Below, one piece after another: positions 17,548 through 25,703 of a stretch of 64,000 nt of DNA. Position numbers and translations under genes: made by a program. The first letter of the stretch is position 1. Every line of letters starts with the position of its first letter. Source of the DNA: CALOCN01 sp942491735 (GTDB taxonomy: Bacteria > Eisenbacteria > RBG-16-71-46 > JABDJR01); NCBI GenBank assembly GCA_942491735.1, contig CALOCN010000014.1, positions 2,046,001 through 2,110,000 of the forward strand, written 5' to 3'. The notes below the pieces were generated by a model. That model ran no database searches and was not told the DNA's origin. It saw only the letters and a program-made list of their open reading frames with translations.

Positions 17548-19179
17548 TCAGCGCTGGCTCGCGCTGCTTTCCTCGTAGAGCTTGGCCATCTGCACCGCTT
17601 CGGGGAAGTGGTCCATGGCCTCCGCGATCACCGGGTCTTCCTGGGCGTAGACCTGGTAACGCGCGTTCACGCCCCACAGGTTGCCGGCCAGTTCCCGCTT
17701 GATCGCGGCACGGATGTACTCCCGCTCCTCGGTCAGTTCGTCCTCGGTGAGCTCGACCACATCCGTGTCGCGGGCCTTCTCGAGGAATCCCTCGAGGGTC
17801 TCGTCGTCGACCTTGTAGTTGCGCACGAACCAGGTCAGGTCCAACTCGTCCTTGGCCAGCTCCCGGGTGGCGAACTCGGCCGCGAACTCGAAGAAGAGCT
17901 GGCTCTGCTCCAGTTTGACCTGCGCGTCGCTGAACTCGCGGTCGGACTCGATGGTGATATCGGGCGCGATGCCGCCCCCGCCGTAGACCACGCGCTTCTC
18001 GTTGAGCGTGTGATAGACCGGGAGATCGGTGGTGTCGATCTCGGCCACCGCGGCATCGCCGTCTTCCTGCTCACGCCGGAAGTGCTCCAGGTACTCGTCC
18101 CGGTCCTCGTAAGGGCGCTGGATGAGCCGGCCGCTGGGGGTGTAGTACCGCGCCACGGTCAGGAGCAGGGCGGCGCCGTCGGAAAGCATGTACTGCCGCT
18201 GCACGAGCCCCTTGCCGAACGTGGTGACTCCAGCCACAAGGCCGCGATCATGGTCCTGCACCGCGCCGGACACGATCTCGGAGGCGGAGGCGCTGCCGTG
18301 GTTGACCAGCACGATGAGCGGATACTTGGCCAGGGTGGCGTCCTCGGTGCTGTAGTAGTACTGGCTCGATCCCTCGATCCGGCCCTTGGTGTAGACGATC
18401 ACCTCGTTGCCGTCGATGAACTTGTCCGCGACCTCGATGGCCTGGTTGAGGAACCCGCCGCTGTTGTTGCGCAGATCCAGGACCACCCGCTCCATGCCCT
18501 GGCGCTCCAGATCGCGCAGCGCGGTCTCGAGTTCCTCCGAGGTGGTGGCGCTGAAGCGGATCATGCGCACGTACCCGGTCTTGTCGTCGTCCATCATGAA
18601 GGTGTAGGGGACCGAGTAGATCGGAATCTTGTCCCGGACGATGGAGAAGGCGAGATCCCGTTCGAGACCGGGACGGGCGATCCCGATGTTGACCTTGGTT
18701 CCCTTGGGTCCCTTGAGCTTGCCCACCACGTCCTGGCTGGCCAGGTCCTTGGCCGTCTCCCCCTCGATGGTGACGATGCGGTCTCCGGGTCGGATGCCCA
18801 GGTGCGCCGAGGGGCCGCCTTCGATGGCCGAGATCACGGTGATCCAGCCGTCGCGCAGCTCGAAGGAGATTCCGATTCCCTCGTACTCCCCGCTGTTGCG
18901 CTCGTTCATGCGGGAGAAGGCATCGGAGTTGACATAGGTGGAGTGGGGATCGAGCTGCTCGAGCATGCCCGTGATCGCCGATTGGACGAGATCCTCGGAG
19001 TCCACTTCCTCCACGTAGTTGGTCTTGATATAGCGCAGGACCTGATTGAACACGTGAAGCTGGCTCAGGAGCCCCTTGGATTCGGCATGCACCTGGCCGC
19101 CGGAAAGGGTCGAGCCGAGGAGGAAGCCGATGAGGACCGCCCCGATGATCATCAAGGATGGGACCTTGACCTTGGACAT
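17548..19179 (-). CDS. ctpA: C-terminal processing protease (S41 family)
   Basis: 543 residues, envelope-located. A single N-terminal hydrophobic segment (7-25) serves as signal or anchor. A PDZ domain spans ~95-180 (GIGISFELRDG, IRPGDRIVTIEG). The protease core shows RVVLDLRNNSGG and the Ser-Lys dyad: S298 in GSASASE and K323 in FGKGLVQ, with the spacing expected for CtpB. The product would degrade or trim exported proteins at their C-termini. The last ~130 residues extend past the core and are acidic, longer than in B. subtilis CtpB. Its promoter is a TATAAT-type site about 100 bases upstream. Confidence 0.92.
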   Translation of the reverse strand: MSKVKVPSLMIIGAVLIGFLLGSTLSGGQVHAESKGLLSQLHVFNQVLRYIKTNYVEEVDSEDLVQSAITGMLEQLDPHSTYVNSDAFSRMNERNSGEYEGIGISFELRDGWITVISAIEGGPSAHLGIRPGDRIVTIEGETAKDLASQDVVGKLKGPKGTKVNIGIARPGLERDLAFSIVRDKIPIYSVPYTFMMDDDKTGYVRMIRFSATTSEELETALRDLERQGMERVVLDLRNNSGGFLNQAIEVADKFIDGNEVIVYTKGRIEGSSQYYYSTEDATLAKYPLIVLVNHGSASASEIVSGAVQDHDRGLVAGVTTFGKGLVQRQYMLSDGAALLLTVARYYTPSGRLIQRPYEDRDEYLEHFRREQEDGDAAVAEIDTTDLPVYHTLNEKRVVYGGGGIAPDITIESDREFSDAQVKLEQSQLFFEFAAEFATRELAKDELDLTWFVRNYKVDDETLEGFLEKARDTDVVELTEDELTEEREYIRAAIKRELAGNLWGVNARYQVYAQEDPVIAEAMDHFPEAVQMAKLYEESSASQR

Positions 19180-19284
19180 ACGTACCTCCGAGACCGGTCA
19201 CGCCGGCCATCTCGAGTTTGTCTCGATCACGCGGAGGGGGGCGTAATCGCTGCTGCAAGAGGGGAAGCCTGGAGCCTGCAACGG

Positions 19285-19293
19285 ATTATAGCA
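19285..19293 (-). promoter_or_regulatory. Extended -10 promoter of ctpA
   Basis: On the minus strand, TGC-TATAAT: a perfect -10 (19290-19285) with the extended TGn element. No good -35 at 17 bp. The start site would be near 19278, giving a ~100-base leader. The rest of 19180-19338 shows no gene. Confidence 0.6.
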
Positions 19294-19338
19294 CCCGTGG
19301 TCAGGCTTGCCACCCCGCTCCGTCACGGCCCTGGACGT

Positions 19339-21426
19339 TCACCGCTGGTAGAACCAGTAGTGGAACGCCCCGTATGCCGAGTGATGCGGATCGTCCGACG
19401 ACAGCCGAAGGTCCAGGACCGCGTCGGTGATCAGCGATCCGGGGATCAGGAATGCGGATTCCCTCCACCCTTCGGCGTTGCCGCCCTCGGTCCATGTACC
19501 CGCGGAACCCCCTGGGGTATCCACCCGAATTCGAAATGGAGCATGGCTCCGGCCGATGATCAGGAGGTCCGACCCCGGGGTGAGTCCCTCCAGCCGGAGG
19601 GTCTCGTGGCCGCTGATGAGACGGCCTCCGTCCACCACCGGCTGCCCGTCCGCCGCGCTCAGGGCCCGGAGCAGGGTCTGATAGGCCCCGTCCAGGATCC
19701 CGTACCGGTAGTGGTGGGCCTCCTCCTCCTCTAGATCGGCGACATCGAGGGAGGTCCTCAGGCGCCATCCCTCCAGATCCCCGAGCAGGGCCGGGTCCCG
19801 GGGGAGATCCCCCGATCCACAGAGGCCCCAATCGGCCGCGTAGAGCGACAGGGGGTTGCCGGCCGAGATCGAGGGACGAAAGAGCCGCTGGGCGCCCAGG
19901 GGACGGTGCAGGCGCACGAAGTCGCCGTCGAACCAGTTGGCGTAGACCGCGAGCACGTCCGGTCGCTCAGCCGGCTCCATCCGCTCGACCGCCTCCCAGA
20001 CCCCCGCGCCCCCCAGGCGGGCGGCGTCCCGGAACCTGGGGCTGGTCAGCCCTTCCAGGTCCAGGGTGGGGTAGTCCGCGAAGTAGGTGAGGGCCCCCGC
20101 ATCGTGGATGCCCAGGAGGCGGGGAGGGACCGGGTCGCCACGGTTGAGCCGCTCGGCCAGCTCCACGTGCTGGAAGCGGATGTCGGCGCAGTTGCGACCG
20201 TAGGCCACGGCGAAGTGCGCGGCTCCGGGAAGGGCGAGCAGGACAAGAAAGACCCCCATGCTCCGGGCTCCGTCCCCCGGACCGAGTTCCTCCCACGCGC
20301 TCTCCACCCACCGGCCACAACGCTCCACCCCCACCGCGATGAGGGGCAGGGTGAACGCGTAGAGCGGCATGAGGTACCGGTGCCAATGCCACCCCCGCGG
20401 TACGGTGAAGGCCTGGGCGAGCAAGAGGAGCGCGGTCCAGGTCAGCAGCAGCAGGAAGGGTCCCGGTCGTCGTCGTCGCGCCTCCAGCCAGGCTCCGGGA
20501 ACCGCCCCGAACAGGAGAAAGAGCAGCGCGAACGGGACGAGGTAGTGCCCCATGGCCGATCCATTGTTGGCAAAGACGCCTTCGGCGTCGTTGACGATCC
20601 CTCCCCCGAACACCCCCTTGAGGACGACCTGGAGGTAGGCCGCGCCCCCGGCCAGCCAGGCGTCGACCGCGAATCCCGGATGTGCCAGCACCGACTTCAC
20701 CTCCATGGAGGCGGATTGGGGGCGACCGGTGAGCAGGAACTGCAGGGCGAAGGGGAAGAGCCCGCCCCCGACCGGAAGCAGCCATCCGGGTCGGGGCCCC
20801 CAGCGCCAGACACCCAGGGCGGCCGCGGGGAGAAGGAGAAAGATCGCGTCGGGTCGTGCGAGCCCAAGCAGGGCGCCCAGGATGAAGAGCTTCCGCCCGG
20901 GAGCGGCGTCGCTGGGCCAGGCCGCGGCAAAGGCCAGGGCCAGGGCGACGAAGATCGGGAGGTCCATCCCGCTGTGGAAGCCCCAGATGAGCGGCCCCGA
21001 AGTGAGAATGAGGGCCGGGGGGAGCCAGGGAACCCGCGGGGTGAGGCGCCGGCCGAGGGTGGCCGCGCTGTTCGCGGCCCAGGCAAAACAGCCGATCCCC
21101 AGGAGCAGTGCGAAGACCGCCATGGCGGCGCCCCGGAACCCGACCAGATAGCCCACCGCATGCACGGCGACGGTGAGCAGGCTGGTCGCGCCGGCGCTGA
21201 TGCCACCGTCCGCCTGGTAGGTGAACGGGGCGAGTTCCACCACGCGGCGCGCGTACTGGAAGAAGATGAAGGCATCGTCCAGCGGCATGGAGAGCTTGCC
21301 CCCGGTCGCGGCCAGCATGGATCCCAGGCACACGAGACCCCATCCGGTGGCGATGGCCAGGCCTGCTCCCCAGCCTGGCCATCGTCGCGTGCCCTTCGGC
21401 TCGTCTTGACCCGACAAATCACCCAT
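19339..21426 (-). CDS. Polytopic membrane protein, GT-C glycosyltransferase-like
   Basis: 695 residues. About ten hydrophobic segments fill residues 20-420, followed by a C-terminal extracytoplasmic region of ~270 residues. The first loop contains MPLDDAFIFFQYARR, where the DD pair sits where GT-C enzymes keep catalytic acids; other loops include FHSGMDLP and LARPDAIF, a pattern I associate with arabinofuranosyl/mannosyl-transferase-like proteins. It may transfer a sugar from a polyprenyl-phosphate donor to a surface acceptor. ATG at 21424-21426 chosen. The promoter of the divergent GT39-like gene lies over its first codons. Confidence 0.72.
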   Translation of the reverse strand: MGDLSGQDEPKGTRRWPGWGAGLAIATGWGLVCLGSMLAATGGKLSMPLDDAFIFFQYARRVVELAPFTYQADGGISAGATSLLTVAVHAVGYLVGFRGAAMAVFALLLGIGCFAWAANSAATLGRRLTPRVPWLPPALILTSGPLIWGFHSGMDLPIFVALALAFAAAWPSDAAPGRKLFILGALLGLARPDAIFLLLPAAALGVWRWGPRPGWLLPVGGGLFPFALQFLLTGRPQSASMEVKSVLAHPGFAVDAWLAGGAAYLQVVLKGVFGGGIVNDAEGVFANNGSAMGHYLVPFALLFLLFGAVPGAWLEARRRRPGPFLLLLTWTALLLLAQAFTVPRGWHWHRYLMPLYAFTLPLIAVGVERCGRWVESAWEELGPGDGARSMGVFLVLLALPGAAHFAVAYGRNCADIRFQHVELAERLNRGDPVPPRLLGIHDAGALTYFADYPTLDLEGLTSPRFRDAARLGGAGVWEAVERMEPAERPDVLAVYANWFDGDFVRLHRPLGAQRLFRPSISAGNPLSLYAADWGLCGSGDLPRDPALLGDLEGWRLRTSLDVADLEEEEAHHYRYGILDGAYQTLLRALSAADGQPVVDGGRLISGHETLRLEGLTPGSDLLIIGRSHAPFRIRVDTPGGSAGTWTEGGNAEGWRESAFLIPGSLITDAVLDLRLSSDDPHHSAYGAFHYWFYQR

Positions 21427-21435
21427 TCCTATACT
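21406..21435 (+). promoter_or_regulatory. Sigma70-type promoter of GT39-like gene
   Basis: TTGACC at 21406-21411, 18 bp spacer, TATACT at 21430-21435. It overlaps the start of the minus-strand gene, so the two directions could interfere with each other. Predicted start near 21442. Confidence 0.65.
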
Positions 21436-21448
21436 CGATCCCCTGAGG

Positions 21449-21482
21449 CGGGCTCATCCGCGACCGGCGGAGGCCCGTTTTT
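21449..21482 (+). promoter_or_regulatory. Terminator-like hairpin in the leader of the GT39-like gene
   Basis: CGGGCT and TCCGC (split by a 2-base bulge, 21449-21461) pair with GCGGA and GGCCCG (21467-21477), followed by five T at 21478-21482. It starts only ~7 bases after the predicted start site, so most transcripts could stop after ~40 bases, or read-through could be controlled. Confidence 0.45.
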
Positions 21483-21609
21483 GTTGTCCCGACCCGTCAC
21501 ATGGAGCGACGGCCATGGAGCGACGACCCCTCCCGTCGCGACGCAAGCCTATGATTGCACGCCCGTCCCGACCAGTCCGATTCCGCGATCACGTGGGGAA
21601 CCGTCCCGC

Positions 21610-23709
21610 GTGAGTCGTCGTGCCGCGGCCGGTCTCCTTCTCGTCCTGCTCGCCGCCTTGGCCGTGCGTGGCGTGGGGCTGGACTGGGGCTTCCCGGATA
21701 TCCACGAAGAGGCGACGCCGGTTCGGGAAGCGGTGGAGTACTGGGGGGAACCCGGCGGGAGTTTCGACGTCAACCCGCACTTCTTCAAGTACCCCAGCCT
21801 CACCCTGAACCTCCAGTTCGCGATCCAGTTGATCTGGTACTTCGCGCTCAGCCTCGGGGGGTCGGTCGCGTCGCTCAACGATTTCCGGCAATTGTTGGCC
21901 CAGGACCTCACCTCGGCGGTGCTCCTGGGGCGCTGGGTCCAGGCGATCCTGGGCGCGTTGCTCGTCCTGCCGGTCTTCTTCCTGGGTCGTCGACTGGCCG
22001 GACCGGCCGCGGGCTGGGTGGGTGTGCTGGTCGTCGCCCTGCTTCCCATGGCCATCCTGGAAAGCCGCCTGGTCAGCCCCGACATGGCCCTGGCGCTGTT
22101 CACCGCCGCCGCCCTCGTCACGGCGACCCGACTCGCCGGGTCCGGGGAGCGTCGCGACTACCTGTGGACCGGACTGTGGATCGGTCTTGCCGCCTCGGCC
22201 AAGTACCCCGGGGCGCTGGTGCTGGTGTCCCTTCTTGCCGCGCATACCCTGCAGGTGGCGCGGGACCGAAGCGGCCCCCTGGGCTGGCTCGGCTCCTCCC
22301 TTCTCTGGCAGAGCCTGGTCACCGCGGCGGTGGTGTTCGCCGCGACGAGCCCCTACGTCCTGCTCGATCCCGGCACCGCGCTCCAGGACATCCTCTTCGA
22401 GCGTCGGCACATGGCGCTGGGTCACCTGGGACGGGAGGAGGGGCGAGCGTGGGGTTTCTACTTTGGCCACGCCATTCCCGTGGGCTGGACGATCCCGGTG
22501 GCGGTGGCCGCGGCGGTGGGATCGTTGTCGTTGCTGATGCGGCGCGAGACCCGCGGGACCTGGATTCCCGCGGCCGCGTTCGTGTTCCTCATGCTCGTGG
22601 TCCTGGGATCGTGGCGCATGGCCGCTCCCCGGTACCTGTTGCCGCTGGTTCCGGTGATCGCCGCCTGGGCCGGGGTGGGCGTGGCCGAGGTGTCCCGCCG
22701 GGTGGGTCGTTCCGGGCTGCGGGCGGGGGTCGCGTCGTTGCTGACCCTGGCGGTGCTCGCGGTTCCGGCGGTCTCGGCCTTCCGTGATCTGGGAGGCCGA
22801 GGACGGGTCGACACCCGCGCCGCCGCCCTGGCCTGGATCGAGTCCCATGTCCAGGAGGGGCAGTCCCTGCTCGTGGAACGCTACGGGCCCGAACCGGATC
22901 GCTCCCGCTTCACCGTGTTGTACCTGCCGTTCCACGGGGTCACGCCCCATATCTACGACCCGGCCTACTCCCCGGTTCTCTACGCCACCTTCGACTACGT
23001 GGTCCTGTCCGCTGGGGTGCACGCCCGCTACCTCGCGGCCCCCCGGGAGTACCCGGCCCAGGTGCAGTTCTATGCCGCGGTGGAGCGCGCCTTCGAGGAG
23101 GTGGCGCACTTCTCTCCGGGAGAGTTCACGGGGCCGGAAATCCGTGTCCTGCGCCGGCGCGACGATGTCCCGCTCAGGGACCTGAGCGGGATCCCGCAGA
23201 CCTTCTTCACCGACCTCGCCGGAAACCGCCCGCTCGCCGAGTACTTCTCCGCCCTCGGGGTGTCCCTGTGCGGGCAGGGGCATGACGCACTGGGTCTGCG
23301 CATGCTCCAGGCGGCGGTGGACATGGACGGGGAGAACCCGGTGACCTGGGGCAACCTGGGCTCGGCCCAACTGGGGGCGGGGCGGTTCGAGGCCGCCCTG
23401 CTCGCATACCGCCGGGCCCGGTCCCTGGCGCCCGGGGATCCCCGGGCCGCCTACAACCTGGCCACCCTCTACCAGAGGATGGGGGAGCCGCGCCAGGCCG
23501 CCGATGCCTATCAGGAGGCGCTGGGCATCGATGCCGCCTTCGAGCCCTCGTACATGGGACTGGCCCGGGTGCTCATCGAGGACGACCGGTATGGCAAGGC
23601 CCGCTATGTCCTGGAAGAGTTCCTCCGCCGCTTCCCCCGGTCCCCGGATCGTCCGCGGGCCGAGTCGGTGCTGGCCGAGTTGGCCACCATGGGTCCGGGC
23701 AAGCCCTGA
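21610..23709 (+). CDS. Membrane glycosyltransferase (GT39/ArnT-like) with C-terminal TPRs
   Basis: 699 residues from the GTG at 21610; the frame stays open far upstream, but that part is antisense to the neighbouring gene and is rejected. Residues ~5-400 hold about ten transmembrane segments. The first loop has GLDWGFPDIHEEATPV, with the acidic residues expected near the GT-C active site, and SAKYPGALVLV is typical of PMT-type proteins. Residues ~555-680 form three to four TPRs (NLGSAQLGAGRFEAALLAYR, NLATLYQRMGEPRQAADAYQ). Such proteins glycosylate exported proteins or lipids using polyprenyl-linked sugars. TPR fusion suggests a protein partner or substrate-docking role. Confidence 0.75.
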   Translation: MSRRAAAGLLLVLLAALAVRGVGLDWGFPDIHEEATPVREAVEYWGEPGGSFDVNPHFFKYPSLTLNLQFAIQLIWYFALSLGGSVASLNDFRQLLAQDLTSAVLLGRWVQAILGALLVLPVFFLGRRLAGPAAGWVGVLVVALLPMAILESRLVSPDMALALFTAAALVTATRLAGSGERRDYLWTGLWIGLAASAKYPGALVLVSLLAAHTLQVARDRSGPLGWLGSSLLWQSLVTAAVVFAATSPYVLLDPGTALQDILFERRHMALGHLGREEGRAWGFYFGHAIPVGWTIPVAVAAAVGSLSLLMRRETRGTWIPAAAFVFLMLVVLGSWRMAAPRYLLPLVPVIAAWAGVGVAEVSRRVGRSGLRAGVASLLTLAVLAVPAVSAFRDLGGRGRVDTRAAALAWIESHVQEGQSLLVERYGPEPDRSRFTVLYLPFHGVTPHIYDPAYSPVLYATFDYVVLSAGVHARYLAAPREYPAQVQFYAAVERAFEEVAHFSPGEFTGPEIRVLRRRDDVPLRDLSGIPQTFFTDLAGNRPLAEYFSALGVSLCGQGHDALGLRMLQAAVDMDGENPVTWGNLGSAQLGAGRFEAALLAYRRARSLAPGDPRAAYNLATLYQRMGEPRQAADAYQEALGIDAAFEPSYMGLARVLIEDDRYGKARYVLEEFLRRFPRSPDRPRAESVLAELATMGPGKP

Positions 23710-23721
23710 GCCCCGGGGACC

Positions 23722-23730
23722 TGCTAAGAT
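23722..23730 (+). promoter_or_regulatory. Extended -10 before pspC-like gene
   Basis: TGC-TAAGAT at 23722-23730, followed by seven bases and then GTG at 23738. No -35 is obvious. Together with a very similar arrangement at 41247-41262 on the minus strand it suggests a leaderless start. Confidence 0.4.
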
Positions 23731-24124
23731 GCCGCCCGTGAACACGCTCGATCCGCCCCGCAAACTCAAACGATCCATCGAGGACCGCGTCGTTGCCGGC
23801 GTGTGCGGTGGACTTGGGGACTACTTCGATGTGGATCCGGCCTGGATTCGCATCAGCTTCGTGGTGGCCACGTCGCTGTTCGGGATCGGGGTCATTGCCT
23901 ACGCGGTCCTCTGGGTCACCCTGCCGGACGAGGGAGAAGAAGGGGAAGGCGAGGAGGCGGCCCTGGTCGCGACCAATCCGCGCGCGGTGGCCGGAGTGGC
24001 GCTGGTTTCCCTCGGGCTCCTGCTGGTGCTGAGCAAGGTGGTGGCCTGGCTCGGGGTGCACCTGCTGGTGGCCGTGATTGCCCTGGGACTCGGGGTGTTC
24101 CTGCTCGTCTACCGGAGACCGTGA
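23729..24124 (+). CDS. PspC-domain membrane protein
   Basis: 131 residues. The N-terminal half is a PspC domain: KLKRSIEDRVVAGVCGGLGDYFDVDP followed in the gene by the hydrophobic segment ending in AYAVLWVTLPDE (first motif split across lines of the family consensus). Two further hydrophobic segments fill the C-terminus. PspC proteins sit in the inner membrane and take part in stress or toxin-antitoxin-like responses. ATG at 23729 has GGGGAC at 23715-23720; GTG at 23738 is an equally good alternative if the message is leaderless. The stop overlaps the heptosyltransferase start (GTGA). Confidence 0.82.
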   Translation: MPPVNTLDPPRKLKRSIEDRVVAGVCGGLGDYFDVDPAWIRISFVVATSLFGIGVIAYAVLWVTLPDEGEEGEGEEAALVATNPRAVAGVALVSLGLLLVLSKVVAWLGVHLLVAVIALGLGVFLLVYRRP

Positions 24125-25140
24125 CCGGTCCACGCTGGTCCGCTCCCGAGCCCGGGACCCGCTGGGTCCTCCGCCTTCCCAATTGGATCGGGGACGCGGT
24201 CCAGGTCCTGCCCGCCTTGCGCGCCCTCCCCGGGGAGGGGCAACGCTACCTCGGGGTGGCCCATCCCCGGGTGATCGAACTGTACCGATCGCTGTCGCAG
24301 TTCGAGGAACTGCTGGAGGCCCGTGGGAGTCGAGCCCCCCTGGAGTTGGCCGCCCCGCTACGCGCCTTTGCCCCCCAACGCGCCTTGGTCTTCACCGAGG
24401 CGATGAGCGGCGCGGTGCTCGCCCGGGTCTCCGGGGCCGCCGCGCGCCTGGGCCGCGGACCGTTCTGGCGTGCGCCCGGCCTGACCGATCGACTCGCGCC
24501 GGGCACCCGCGACCGGCCCTTGTGGCGCCAGTATGTCGAGTTGGCGGTGGCCGCCGGAGGCACGAGCGCCCCGGAACCCAGCTTTGCCCTGGACCCGGGG
24601 GAAACGGCCCGGGCCGCGGCGCGGGACCTGATTCCGGAGGGGGCCTCCCCGGTGGCCCTCGCCCCGGGAGCGGCCTATGGGTCGGCCAAACAGTGGCCGC
24701 TGGACCGTTTCCAGGGGTTGGCGCGTGCCCTGCGTGAGCGGGGGGAGAACGTGGTGGTGGTGGGAAGTGCCCAGGAGCGCCCGGCGGGAGAGACCCTGGC
24801 CGCGTGCGGCGCCCGGGACCTGACCGGACGCACCGACCTGCGTGGCGGTATTGCCGTCCTGGGACGGTGCCGCGTCCTGGTGACCAACGACTCGGGCGCC
24901 ATGCACATGGCTCGCGCGGCGGGGACGCCGGTGGTCGCCCTGTTCGGGTCGTCCTCGGCCCGCTGGACCGGGCCCGAACCGCACGAGGGGATCGTGCTCC
25001 ACCATGCGGTGGCGTGCAGCCCCTGTTTTCGGCGACGGTGTCCCCTCCAGGGGGATGCCCATCTGCTCTGTCTGCGGGGCACCGAGGTCGCGCACGTGCT
25101 CCGCGCCCTTGAGGATCTCCGACCGGGAGGCAGATCGTGA
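24121..25140 (+). CDS. waaF: Lipopolysaccharide heptosyltransferase (GT9)
   Basis: 339 residues from a GTG that overlaps the PspC stop. GT9 features: RLPNWIGDAVQVLPALRAL at the N-terminus, GAAYGSAKQWP before the donor domain, and TNDSGAMHMARAAGTPVVALFG at the nucleotide-heptose site; the C-terminus has CSPCFRRRCPL and HLLCL cysteines as in WaaF. It adds heptose from an ADP-heptose-type donor to the inner core of LPS in the cytoplasm. The adjoining GmhB gene supports a heptose pathway. Whether it is WaaF or a related GT9 is not settled. Confidence 0.85.
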   Translation: MTGPRWSAPEPGTRWVLRLPNWIGDAVQVLPALRALPGEGQRYLGVAHPRVIELYRSLSQFEELLEARGSRAPLELAAPLRAFAPQRALVFTEAMSGAVLARVSGAAARLGRGPFWRAPGLTDRLAPGTRDRPLWRQYVELAVAAGGTSAPEPSFALDPGETARAAARDLIPEGASPVALAPGAAYGSAKQWPLDRFQGLARALRERGENVVVVGSAQERPAGETLAACGARDLTGRTDLRGGIAVLGRCRVLVTNDSGAMHMARAAGTPVVALFGSSSARWTGPEPHEGIVLHHAVACSPCFRRRCPLQGDAHLLCLRGTEVAHVLRALEDLRPGGRS

Positions 25141-25703
25141 CCCGACATTCACCCTGGGGAGTGTTCCTGGACCGGGACGGAACCCTTGTTCCCAATGCGC
25201 ATCACCCGACCCGGCCCGGGCAACTGCGCCTCTACGCACGGACCGGCCAGGCGCTGCGTCTGCTGCGGGAGCACGGGGCGCGCCTCGCGGTGGTCAGCAA
25301 CCAGTCGGCGGTGGCGCGGGGGCTCATGGATGCCCGGGGGCTTCGGGTCATGGACCGGCGACTGCGTGAACTCCTCGCCGCCGAGTCGGTCCGCCTGGAT
25401 CGGACCGACTACTGCCCGCATCATCCCGAGTTCACCGGGCCCTGTGCCTGCCGCAAGCCGGCCCCGGAGATGCTCACCCGGAGCATGACGGCGTTGCGGC
25501 TCCGCCCGCAACGGGTAGTGTTCGTGGGGGACTCCGTGTCGGACATGGAGGCGGGTCGGGCGGCGGGCGTGCTGACCGCGCTGGTCCTGACCGGGAACGG
25601 CCGCAGGGCGTTACCGCAGGTCACCGCGCACGGTCTGGCGGACGGGGTGTTCGGTGGGATTCTCGGGGCCGCGCGGTGGGGGGTGCGGCGGCTGGGTTCC
25701 TAG
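25137..25703 (+). CDS. gmhB: D-glycero-D-manno-heptose 1,7-bisphosphate 7-phosphatase
   Basis: 188 residues, HAD family. The catalytic motif FLDRDGT places nucleophile D12 and acid D14; SNQSAVARG is motif II; the zinc loop CPHHPEFTGPCACRKPAP has the conserved cysteines and histidines of GmhB; VGDSVSDMEAG supplies the metal-binding aspartates. It removes the 7-phosphate during ADP-heptose synthesis. GTG start overlaps the heptosyltransferase stop. The stop codon (25701-25703) overlaps the stop of the convergent DUF4388 gene, with no room for a terminator between them. Confidence 0.9.
   Translation: MTRHSPWGVFLDRDGTLVPNAHHPTRPGQLRLYARTGQALRLLREHGARLAVVSNQSAVARGLMDARGLRVMDRRLRELLAAESVRLDRTDYCPHHPEFTGPCACRKPAPEMLTRSMTALRLRPQRVVFVGDSVSDMEAGRAAGVLTALVLTGNGRRALPQVTAHGLADGVFGGILGAARWGVRRLGS

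Noticed and set aside
19906..21609. Long plus-strand open frame that would add ~568 residues to the GT39-like protein
   Set aside because: It is antisense to the minus-strand membrane gene, has no domain content, and the promoter and hairpin of the plus gene lie inside it. GC-rich DNA keeps such frames open.
21589..23778. Minus-strand open frame of 729 residues
   Set aside because: Antisense to the GT39-like/TPR gene, which has transmembrane and TPR motifs in the plus frame.
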